NCBI GenBank assembly: GCA_963783445.1
Contig: CAWANP010000013.1
Coordinates: 145,740-209,739, forward strand
From: CAWANP01 sp963783445
Lineage (GTDB): Bacteria; Chloroflexota; Anaerolineae; JAAYZQ01
Direction of reading: 5' to 3'
DNA length: 64,000 bases
Of this stretch, positions 46,943 through 54,922 are shown one piece after another. The position numbers and the translations under genes were made by a program. Within the stretch, counting starts at the first letter, position 1, and each line of letters starts with the position of its first letter. The notes beneath the pieces are model-generated. The model was not told where the DNA came from, did not search any database, and saw nothing but the letters and a program-made list of their open reading frames with translations.

Positions 46943-48322
46943 TTGAATGATCTTCTGATCGCCGGCGGGACCGTCGTGGACCCCGCCAACGGATTGCACG
47001 GCCGTGCGGACGTGGCCATCAAGAACGGCAAGGTTGTGGTCGTTTCTGAGGAACTCGACCGGGACCAGGCACACCAAGTGGTGAGTGCGGAGGGCAAGTG
47101 GGTGCTGCCAGGTCTGGTTGACAGCCACGTTCACGTGTCCTCAAAACCGGAAGGCTACCGCATGATGGCCAGGGCGGGGGTGACCTGTGCCCTGGACATG
47201 GCCGGCCAACCAGGAGAGATGATCAAGGGGCTAAAAACTGCCGGCTCCGGCCTGACAGTGGGCTTTCTCTATCCACTGATTCCGGGTGAAACCATTTCGG
47301 ATCGACAGCCCAGCCAAAGAGAGATTGCCCGCGTCCTGGATCTCGCCCTTGGCCAGGGAGCGCTCGGGGTCAAGATCCTGGGCGGACACTATCCACTCTC
47401 TCCAGAGGCCACGGCTCGAATCATCCAGGAGGCGCACGCGGCAGGCGCTTGGTGCGCGGTCCACGCCGGCACCTCGGCGACCGGCAGCAATATCGAGGGA
47501 CTTGAGGAACTGGTCGACCTCTCGGCGGGCTTGCCGGTCCACATCGCTCACGTAAATTCCTACTGCCGCGGCCAGATAACAGGCGACCCGTTGCTGGAGG
47601 CAAGCCGGGCCTTGAAGGCCCTGGCACGGGTGCCCGCAGCTCGGTGCGAGTCGTACCTGTCCCCATGGAACGGGACGAGCGCCCGGGTAGAACATGGCAT
47701 TCCAAAAAGCCGCGTCACACAGACCTGTCTCTTGAGCGGGGGATACGCCGCGACGGCGGCCGGCATGGAGGAGGCCATCGCGGCAGGATGGGCACGCATC
47801 CACGGTGTCCGCGACCGTGAGATTGTGCTGCTGCCGCCAGTTCAAGGGCTGAAAACCTATCACGCATACGACTCCCGGGTTTATGTCAGCTTTCCCGTGA
47901 ACTCTCCGGGCGTTGCCCTTGCCCTGGCCGTCGCTGGGGCCAACGGGTCCTTCGCCGTGGACGCGCTGAGTACCGACGGCGGCGGTATCCCACGCAACAC
48001 CACGCTGGCACAAGGGCTGGCCCTGGTGGCCTTTGGCGCCATGACGATGGGAGACTTGATCACGAAGGCGTGTCTGAATCCGGCGCGGATACTGGGGCTG
48101 AACAGCAAGGGGCAGCTAGGGCCTGGGGCCGACGCCGATCTAATCGTGGTGGATCCGGTCACGAGCCAGGTGACCTGGAGCAGTGTAGAAGGACAGTTTG
48201 TCGTTCAAGAGGCCAAGGTAGTTGGGCAAGGCGGTCGTCTGCTGACCACGGAGGGTGGGCAGGCTGCTCTGAGCGAACAGGGAAGCCCGAGCAGGGTAGT
48301 AGCCCCCGAATGGCTAGGTTGA
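46943..48322 (+). CDS. Metal-dependent amidohydrolase (dihydroorotase/deacetylase-like)
   Basis: A 459-residue amidohydrolase. Standard marks are LLIAGGTVVDPANG, VLPGLVDSHVHVSS with the first metal histidines, GALGVKILGGHYPLSP with the likely carbamylated Lys, AVHAGT, HIAHVNSYC and AVDALSTDGGGIP. TTG 46943 is used because GGAGG (46930-46934) is 8 nt upstream; ATG 46928 would place that site inside the gene. It differs from the three D-aminoacylases in the active-site pattern. The reaction is a hydrolysis of a cyclic or acyl amide by family; the substrate is unknown. Confidence 0.85.
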   Translation: MNDLLIAGGTVVDPANGLHGRADVAIKNGKVVVVSEELDRDQAHQVVSAEGKWVLPGLVDSHVHVSSKPEGYRMMARAGVTCALDMAGQPGEMIKGLKTAGSGLTVGFLYPLIPGETISDRQPSQREIARVLDLALGQGALGVKILGGHYPLSPEATARIIQEAHAAGAWCAVHAGTSATGSNIEGLEELVDLSAGLPVHIAHVNSYCRGQITGDPLLEASRALKALARVPAARCESYLSPWNGTSARVEHGIPKSRVTQTCLLSGGYAATAAGMEEAIAAGWARIHGVRDREIVLLPPVQGLKTYHAYDSRVYVSFPVNSPGVALALAVAGANGSFAVDALSTDGGGIPRNTTLAQGLALVAFGAMTMGDLITKACLNPARILGLNSKGQLGPGADADLIVVDPVTSQVTWSSVEGQFVVQEAKVVGQGGRLLTTEGGQAALSEQGSPSRVVAPEWLG

Positions 48323-48362
48323 GCAGGTGATGGACATCCGCAGAGAAGATTGGAGATGAAGC

Positions 48363-49550
48363 ATGGCAGAACTGAATCCGATTGAGAAACTGATCGATAC
48401 CAACCCGAACCTGGAGGTTTGGTGGGACTCGTCGCCGCTTATCTTTGAGGAATGGATATCTAGTCTGGATCCGGCATCTCAGGAGATCCAGTTGTTCAAT
48501 GTAGCAGCCACGAATACAGGGTCTGTCGAGTTCGAAAATAGCAGCCTGCTGCGTGGTTCCACCACCAATCAACCCCTGACCTGGCAAGTTATCGAAGAGA
48601 ACCCTGGCTACTGGGGTCGTTGGCTGGATGCACAACTGGAAAAACAACCAGATCTGTCCGCCAAGGAAGCGATGTGGCGCTTATTCATCGAGGTGGCAGC
48701 CAGAGGCGCCGCTCTGTTGGCACCCATCTTTGAGGGATCCGGGTATCACCAGGGCCAGATCTGCTGCCAGGTGGATCCGCGCGATATGACGGATCTGGAG
48801 GCGATGCTGGTCCAGGCCCGGCGCATCCACGCGGCGCGACCGAACATCATGGTCAAGATGCCCGGCACTCAGGAGGGCATTGAAGGAGTGCGCATCCTGA
48901 CCGCCGAGGGCATACCGACCAACGTCACGCTGGGCTTCACGGTCCCGCAGCTCGTTGCCGTGGGAAAGGCAGCACAGGCTGGTCTCGCCCTGGCCAGGGA
49001 ACGTGGTACGGATCTCCGCTACTGGCGGTCCTGCGCCGTGATGATGTTGGGCCGGTATGAGGGGGCGCCGCCGATGCAGATCCAGGCGCTAGAACGGGGC
49101 ATCGAATTAACAGAGGCCGAACTGCGCTGGGCAGGGATCGCCATATTCCGCAAAGCCCACCGCATATTCAAAGAGCGGGGCTATCCCAGCAAGTTGATGG
49201 CGGCCTCGATGCGGCTGGGTCCTACTGTCGATGGTGTGACCCGCGTCTGGCATCTCGAAAAGCTGGCCGGCGCCGATGCCGTGTTGACCGTTTTCCCCAA
49301 TGTCTTTGAGGCATTTATCTCCGCCTACGGCGATCTGCCCCTTGAGCCACAAATTGATGACCCGGTTCCCGATGAGGTTCTGGAGCAGCTCCTGCGCATC
49401 CCCTACTTTGCGGAAGCCTACGATGAGGATGGCATCGCCGCCGAGGATTTTGTCCACCATCCGGCTCTGGAAGTCACTGCCGCCGCTTTTTCTGAGGCGA
49501 TGGCAGAAATTGAGGCATTTTCCACAGAAAGGGTGCGGATCTTGGGCTGA
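48363..49550 (+). CDS. Transaldolase-family protein
   Basis: A 395-residue TIM-barrel protein. LRGSTTNQPLTWQVI corresponds to the transaldolase TTNP motif, and NIMVKMPGTQEGIEG holds the Schiff-base Lys, followed by GIPTNVTLGFTVPQ. The C-terminal half is longer than in small fructose-6-phosphate aldolases. Other pentose phosphate genes are absent. It ends the plus-strand catabolic run and may cleave or form a carbon-carbon bond in that pathway; this is inference. Confidence 0.8.
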   Translation: MAELNPIEKLIDTNPNLEVWWDSSPLIFEEWISSLDPASQEIQLFNVAATNTGSVEFENSSLLRGSTTNQPLTWQVIEENPGYWGRWLDAQLEKQPDLSAKEAMWRLFIEVAARGAALLAPIFEGSGYHQGQICCQVDPRDMTDLEAMLVQARRIHAARPNIMVKMPGTQEGIEGVRILTAEGIPTNVTLGFTVPQLVAVGKAAQAGLALARERGTDLRYWRSCAVMMLGRYEGAPPMQIQALERGIELTEAELRWAGIAIFRKAHRIFKERGYPSKLMAASMRLGPTVDGVTRVWHLEKLAGADAVLTVFPNVFEAFISAYGDLPLEPQIDDPVPDEVLEQLLRIPYFAEAYDEDGIAAEDFVHHPALEVTAAAFSEAMAEIEAFSTERVRILG

Positions 49551-49755
49551 TGGCATCCTGCCGCCCACAGCTTCTGACCTTTCACAGAACAGACCTTGGC
49601 TTCTCACTGCTCGAGCCAGGCCTGCGCTGAGCTCAGCCGAAGCGTCCGTGACCTGGCGACTTCTGCTCGTTTCACTAACTTAGTTCCGGTCACGGACCCG
49701 ATGCCAGCGCCCAAAATGCGAGCGTCAGTGGTGTGAACCGGCACTAGGTGTACAG
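49551..49755. other. Intergenic region between converging genes, with a long inverted repeat
   Basis: GTCCGTGACC (49644-49653) pairs with GGTCACGGAC (49688-49697), a perfect 10-bp stem with a 34-nt loop. Just upstream is GCTGAGCTCAGCCGAAGCG, similar to dispersed repeats of Chloroflexota. No gene seen. Confidence 0.5.
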
Positions 49756-51531
49756 TCAGCTCCTCAGCCAGCGTACCCCATAGGGCGGCAGAGTCAGCAC
49801 CAGATCCTCTTCGCCCATTGAGAATGCCTCGTCCGTGAACAGGCTGCGCCAGACCCCAATGGGTATTCCGAGTTCGCCCGGACTCAGATTCACAATCTGA
49901 TCCCGGTCAGATACGTTGTGCAGGCACAGGGCCAGATCGTCCCCACCGGGCGAGGTTCGAAGCAAGGTGAATACCCCCCTGTTCAAAAAGAGTACTTGCT
50001 GGCCGCCATGAGGGTGGAAAGCTGAACTGGAAGCTCGGGCCTCCAGCAGCCGGCGGTAGGCGGCGAATACCTGGTACCTGAGCGAGGTAGGATCGGCCAA
50101 CTCCTGCTCCAGGGTCGCCCGCCAAAACTTCTGGCGGTTGATCGTCCGGTTATGTCCAGTCCGGGCCACTCCCTCCTGCCAACTGCGAGACCCAAAGAGA
50201 CTGTGGACATAGATGCCGGGCACACCGACTAGGGCGAGCATGATGGCCTGACTGGCCACAAAACGGGCCACTTGCAGGGACTGTGGCTCCTCAGCCGCGG
50301 GATTGGATATGGCGTCAAAGTAAGAGATGTTCAGTTCATACGCGCTGCGGCTGCCGTCGGCGTTGGTCTTGTACCCTACCCTCCCGCCGTGAGCCAGGGT
50401 CGCATCGATCAGTACTTGGACCTCCTCGTCACTAAGCAGGCCTCGGGTCGGCATCACGCCGATGCCATCGTGGGAAGCCGTAAAGTTAAAGAAGGTCGCC
50501 TGGGCCGCGGGGGTCTCGAGCCCCGCAGCCCAACGCGAAAGCGCGGACGCGTCGCCCGACAAGAGGCTGTGCACGACAAGCGGGGCCAGGGGAAACTGAT
50601 AGACCATCTGCGCTTCGTCAGTGCGACCTGTTTCCGGCTGGACCTCGCCAAAGTAGCTGATGTTCTCCTCATGGGGGACGTTGGTCTCGGTGATGAGGAT
50701 CACACCGGGCGCCGCGGCGTCGAGGACGGAGCGCATGAGCTTGACCACTCGGTGCGTCTCTTCCAGGTGAATCGACGTGCTGCCTACCTCTTTCCACAGG
50801 TATGCGATGGCATCCAGACGAATGATCCGGGCTCCCTTTTCTACGTAGAGGAGCAAGATCTCGAGCATCCTGAGGAGCACGGGAGGATGGGCAAAGTTCA
50901 GGTCGATCTGATCGTCGCTAAAGGTCGTCCAGACCAGCTTGTCGCCGCCCTGAGTTTTGACTTCCGTAAGCAGTGGTAGGGTACGGGGCCGGACCACCGA
51001 CGACAGATCCGTACCTAGCTCGACTGTGATGAACCAATCGGCAAAGGTGGGCTCGTCCGCCAGAAAACGTTGGAACCACGCGCTCTCCCTGGAGACATGG
51101 TTGATGACAACATCGAACATTAACCGGAACTCATGGCCCAACTGCTCAACATCAGCCCAGGTCCCCAGAGTCGGGTCAACCAGGGCATAGTCAATAACCG
51201 AGAAGCCATCATCTGAGGAATAGGGGAAGAAGGGCAGGATATGCACGCCAGAGACAGGGCGATCAAGAGTATCGCTTAGTACCGTTCGCAAGGTCCGCAG
51301 TGGAGGCACTCCAGGCTCCTGGAACTGGTCACCGTAGGTGATGAGGATGGCGTCCCGTTGGGTCAGTGGCTGGATTGCAGATTCGGATGCCAGAGCCGGA
51401 TTGCGCTGCTGGAAGTCTTGGAGGACGGCATCGAGTCGGCGCCAGGCGGAATCCGCTCGATCAGGGCCGTACAGAAAGGTCAAATGATCAAGTATCTTGG
51501 CTTGCAGTCTCTCTGGGACAGACAACAGCAT
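49756..51531 (-). CDS. GH13 sucrose-phosphorylase-like sugar phosphorylase
   Basis: A 591-residue TIM-barrel enzyme of the sucrose phosphorylase group (GH13_18). Motifs are VHILPFFPYSSDDGFSVIDY, FDVVINHVS, RLDAIAYLWKE with the nucleophile Asp, LITETNVPH with the acid Glu, and NFTASHDGIGVMP. Relatives include sucrose, sucrose-6-phosphate and glucosylglycerate phosphorylases; the longer form and the GT4 neighbour make glucosylglycerate a reasonable guess, not proven. It is the last gene of the LacI-controlled operon. Confidence 0.82.
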   Translation of the reverse strand: MLLSVPERLQAKILDHLTFLYGPDRADSAWRRLDAVLQDFQQRNPALASESAIQPLTQRDAILITYGDQFQEPGVPPLRTLRTVLSDTLDRPVSGVHILPFFPYSSDDGFSVIDYALVDPTLGTWADVEQLGHEFRLMFDVVINHVSRESAWFQRFLADEPTFADWFITVELGTDLSSVVRPRTLPLLTEVKTQGGDKLVWTTFSDDQIDLNFAHPPVLLRMLEILLLYVEKGARIIRLDAIAYLWKEVGSTSIHLEETHRVVKLMRSVLDAAAPGVILITETNVPHEENISYFGEVQPETGRTDEAQMVYQFPLAPLVVHSLLSGDASALSRWAAGLETPAAQATFFNFTASHDGIGVMPTRGLLSDEEVQVLIDATLAHGGRVGYKTNADGSRSAYELNISYFDAISNPAAEEPQSLQVARFVASQAIMLALVGVPGIYVHSLFGSRSWQEGVARTGHNRTINRQKFWRATLEQELADPTSLRYQVFAAYRRLLEARASSSAFHPHGGQQVLFLNRGVFTLLRTSPGGDDLALCLHNVSDRDQIVNLSPGELGIPIGVWRSLFTDEAFSMGEEDLVLTLPPYGVRWLRS

Positions 51532-51566
51532 TCCTCGCTATGGATCGTGGTTGAACCTGGGCTCGC

Positions 51567-52802
51567 TCAGTCGCTCAGCATCTGTTTCAGTGCGCCAGCC
51601 AGCACCTCGTAGGAGAAATAACGGCGGGCCAATTCATAGTTCTTGGCGGCAAGGACGCGGCAGCGTTCAGGATCGTCCAGCAGACGCCGCACTTCGGAGA
51701 CCGATTCGTCGGTGATCCAACCATCCACTTCCACAAACTCGAAACCCAGGGGCGCGATATCGGCCATGTAGACACTGTAACGATTCACCAGGACCGGTTT
51801 GCGGAAATAGACAGCCTCCAGCAGCGCGTTGCCAAAGCCCTCGTAGAGGGTCGGATAGGTAACAAAGTCGGCGTGGGGATAGACGTCCCACAGTGTGTAG
51901 CCCTTGCGCCCGCCGCGTATCACCCGCTCTTCCTCAATGAAACCGGCCAGGTAGTGGACCTCCACGTTCATGGCCTGGGCACGATGCAGCAACTGGCGAT
52001 AGTACTCCATGCCCTCGTCGCCAGCCTGGTGGCTGATGACCAGCCTGGCCCGAGGCTCTCGCAGGCGGCGCAGTAACTCGAAAGAGAGGTCGATTCCCTT
52101 GCGGGCAACCACGCGGGTCGGCTGCAAAAAGAGCCAGTCATAGGGTGAAAAACCCATCGCCTGGCGAAAGTCTCGACTATAGTCGTCGAACCCGGGAGCG
52201 GGAGTATCATAGTCAAAGACGTTGGGCACGACCATGGCCTCGAGTCCGCGGAAGAACTTGAGGTCGCGCTGGGCCAGGCTGTTGATGGTTACGTGCCGAA
52301 TCGAGGGCAGGTTTGGCGGAAAGGTCTGCAGCAGCAAGTCAGGCAGGCAATTGAGGCGAAAACGCTGCCGCTCCCAGAAAAAGTCGTGGTGGTGGCCGAT
52401 GGTGGGGATACCAGTCTCCTCAATGAGTTGCGCCAGGGCCAGACCCAGGGGGACATGCATGGGAATGGCCAGCGCGTTCTCAACTACCAAGACATCAATG
52501 CCACTCTCTGCCAGCCAGTCGCGCAGCCTGGTTTTTAGGTACTCAGCAGCATCCTGGAGGAGCTGCACCAATCCATCCGGCGGCTCCAAACGGCCAAAGA
52601 CCATCTCGCCAATCGCCACCGCCTCTGGATCGCGAAAGTGAAGCGCTGGGATGAGGGTGGGATTAGGTACGTCCTCGTCCAGCTCCCCAGCACAATAGTA
52701 GACCTCGTACCCCAGGAGACCCGCTACCTCTGCCCACTTGCAGGTTTCCAGTGAGACGCCATCCGTTCCTGCCAACCGGGTCGATAGGAATCCAATCTTC
52801 AT
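51567..52802 (-). CDS. GT4 family glycosyltransferase
   Basis: A 411-residue GT-B enzyme. It opens KIGFLSTRLAGTDGVSLET, has the acceptor-side GHHHDFFWERQRF, the donor-side LFLQPTRVVARKGIDL and the late YPTLYEGFGNALLEA with the E-x7-E motif. The N-terminus and the operon with a GH13_18 phosphorylase resemble mannosylglucosylglycerate synthases, so a role in compatible-solute metabolism is possible. It is 37 bp downstream of the permease genes. Confidence 0.82.
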   Translation of the reverse strand: MKIGFLSTRLAGTDGVSLETCKWAEVAGLLGYEVYYCAGELDEDVPNPTLIPALHFRDPEAVAIGEMVFGRLEPPDGLVQLLQDAAEYLKTRLRDWLAESGIDVLVVENALAIPMHVPLGLALAQLIEETGIPTIGHHHDFFWERQRFRLNCLPDLLLQTFPPNLPSIRHVTINSLAQRDLKFFRGLEAMVVPNVFDYDTPAPGFDDYSRDFRQAMGFSPYDWLFLQPTRVVARKGIDLSFELLRRLREPRARLVISHQAGDEGMEYYRQLLHRAQAMNVEVHYLAGFIEEERVIRGGRKGYTLWDVYPHADFVTYPTLYEGFGNALLEAVYFRKPVLVNRYSVYMADIAPLGFEFVEVDGWITDESVSEVRRLLDDPERCRVLAAKNYELARRYFSYEVLAGALKQMLSD

Positions 52803-52839
52803 CGTATCATTCCTCTAGTCACTGATGATTGGTGACTCT

Positions 52840-53766
52840 TTAGCCCTTCACCCCACCTGCTGCCAGCCCTTCAGTCAGGTACCTCTCCAGGGCCAAGAAG
52901 AGGATGATGACAGGCAGGGTCATGATGGTCGAAGCAGCCATGACGACGTGGGGGCGTGGTTGGGCATCATTGTTAATACGATTGATTGCGATGGGCATGG
53001 TAAACATCTCTCGATCGGTCAGGAACACAAAGGCATAGAGATACTCGTTCCAGGCGATCATAAACGTGTAGATAAAGACCGACACCAGGGCCGGGATAGC
53101 CAGCGGAATGGTGATACGCCAGATCACCTCCAACCGCGTGCAACCATCGATGAGGCCTGCTTGCTCGATCTCGGTGGGGATGGTGCGGAAATAGTTGGCC
53201 AGCATATAGAGCGCCACGGGCAGCGTCATGGCCAGGTAGGTGAACATCAACACCCCCAGGTTGTCACGCACCTCAAAGCCAATGCGGGCGCCCATCTGGG
53301 CGATCATGGCAAAGAGGGGAATGATGAGCAGAATCCCGGGAAAGAGATAGACCAAGAGAATGCCGTTGAGCAATGCGCCGCTGCCGCGGAAGCGCATTCT
53401 GGTGATGGCATAGGCGCCCAACGTGGAAAGGATTACAGCCAGGAGTGCTGTGGGGATCGAGATAATCAGCGTATTGAGCATGTTCCTGGCAAAACCCTTG
53501 AAGCTCTCGTGGGCAGGGTCAAAGAGTTCTTCATAGGCATCGAGGCGCAAGGCGCCGGGGATATAAACCGCCTCACGGCCGCCAATCTCGGCAAAACTCT
53601 TGAAGGAGGAACTGACCATCCAGTAGAAGGGAAAGAGAATGCTAACCAGAAAGAAGGCCAGGATGATGGCAAAGATTAATTGCCTCAGCGTCAGCCGGCG
53701 GGACAGGTGTTCGATCAGGTTCAGTTTCTCATCGCTGGTACGGGCGGTAGTGTTGTCAACACTCAT
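52840..53766 (-). CDS. Sugar ABC transporter permease, MalG type
   Basis: A 308-residue carbohydrate permease. LIFAIILAFFLVSILFPFYW is the first helix. EIEQAGLIDGCTRLEVIWR is the EAA loop that contacts the ATPase. It ends with LERYLTEGLAAGGVKG, the standard MalG ending. It follows the MalF-type gene by 9 bp. No MalK-type ATPase gene is in the operon. Confidence 0.92.
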   Translation of the reverse strand: MSVDNTTARTSDEKLNLIEHLSRRLTLRQLIFAIILAFFLVSILFPFYWMVSSSFKSFAEIGGREAVYIPGALRLDAYEELFDPAHESFKGFARNMLNTLIISIPTALLAVILSTLGAYAITRMRFRGSGALLNGILLVYLFPGILLIIPLFAMIAQMGARIGFEVRDNLGVLMFTYLAMTLPVALYMLANYFRTIPTEIEQAGLIDGCTRLEVIWRITIPLAIPALVSVFIYTFMIAWNEYLYAFVFLTDREMFTMPIAINRINNDAQPRPHVVMAASTIMTLPVIILFLALERYLTEGLAAGGVKG

Positions 53767-53775
53767 GACTGCCTC

Positions 53776-54738
53776 CTAATCATCGTCCACGCGCCGCATA
53801 ACAACCGCCACATAGATCACCAAAAAGACGACCAGGATCGCGAGCAGAATCATGGCGGTGGCTGACCCCTTGCCAAAGTCGTTCGACTTGAAACTGAACT
53901 GGTAGGTGAGGACAGGCAGCACGTTGGTACCAAAACCGCCGCCGGTCAGCAGCCAGATGTCGTCAAACTTGTTAAAGGTCCAGATCAGGCGCAGGAGAAA
54001 GATAGCGCCCAGTACATAGCGCAGTTCCGGGATGGTGATGTGCCGGAACTTGGCCCATTCGCCCGCGCCATCCACGTCGGCCGCTTCATAGAGAGTCCGG
54101 TCAATGGCCTGCAGCCGGGCCAGGATCATGAGCATGGCAAAGGGGAAATAGCGCCAGGCGGTGAACATGATCACGATGAACAGGGCCAGGCCCCGCTGGG
54201 CCAGCCAAGCCTTGGGCAGATCAATGACACCTAACCCCATCAGGATGTCATTGACTACACCCGATGGCCGGGGATCCATGATCCATTTCCAGACAAAGGC
54301 CACGCTCACGATAGGAGCGACGTAGGGGAATAAAAACACGGCTCGGGTGACGCCCCGAGCCCGGAAGGGACGGTTGAGGGCCAGGGCTGCGATCAGGCCC
54401 AGGGTGATGGTCACGATGGTAGAGAGAAAGGAGTAGACGACGCTGGTTACCGCTGCCCCCCAGTTCTTGAGACCCTGGTACTTGAAGGCAAAATCGTTAA
54501 CAACGGCCCGATAGTTGTCCAGGCCTACGAATTCTGCCTGGAAGACGTTGCCCAGCTCTTTTAGCCCGACATCATGAAAGCTGATCCAGACACTAAAGAC
54601 CGCTGGAAACAGGACCACGCTGAATACAATGAGCGCCGTGGGCAAGATCAGGAGCCAGGCAAGGCGTACCTCTTGAGCGTCTAGCGAACGCCACCGCTCG
54701 CGGAAGGAGGGTTTTGCCTTGCGGGCCGAGACAGTCAT
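53776..54738 (-). CDS. Sugar ABC transporter permease, MalF type
   Basis: A 320-residue carbohydrate permease. The first helix is LAWLLILPTALIVFSVVLF. VGLDNYRAVVNDFAF is the usual periplasmic segment. LYEAADVDGAGEWAKFRH is the EAA loop. A ribosome site, AAAGGAG, precedes the ATG. It lies between the binding-protein and MalG-type genes. Confidence 0.92.
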   Translation of the reverse strand: MTVSARKAKPSFRERWRSLDAQEVRLAWLLILPTALIVFSVVLFPAVFSVWISFHDVGLKELGNVFQAEFVGLDNYRAVVNDFAFKYQGLKNWGAAVTSVVYSFLSTIVTITLGLIAALALNRPFRARGVTRAVFLFPYVAPIVSVAFVWKWIMDPRPSGVVNDILMGLGVIDLPKAWLAQRGLALFIVIMFTAWRYFPFAMLMILARLQAIDRTLYEAADVDGAGEWAKFRHITIPELRYVLGAIFLLRLIWTFNKFDDIWLLTGGGFGTNVLPVLTYQFSFKSNDFGKGSATAMILLAILVVFLVIYVAVVMRRVDDD

Positions 54739-54790
54739 TGTCCTTCTCCTTTCGGGCTGGGAATGGATCCAGGCAGAGGTAGACCCCTTG

Positions 54791-54814
54791 CGCAGCCTTG
54801 GTTCTCAGGCTGCG
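54791..54814. promoter_or_regulatory. Stem-loop between sugar-binding-protein and permease genes
   Basis: CGCAGCC (54791-54797) and GGCTGCG (54808-54814), loop of 10. A second GC-rich inverted pair (GGGACG and CGTCCC, about 54843-54898) lies beside it. Placement repeats the pattern seen after the peptide-binding-protein genes. Confidence 0.5.
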
Positions 54815-54922
54815 ATCCAGGGTACCGTCAAGGAGTGGGAACGGGACGGCAGCCGCAGCGCGGTGACAGCCACTGCGACTGCCGCGACCCCGTCCCCACC
54901 GTTCATTACCTAGACGTAGAGG

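Noticed and set aside
13000..49600. Genomic island moved by a transposon or phage
   Set aside because: No transposase, integrase, tRNA target or flanking repeat was found; base composition looks like the surroundings by eye.
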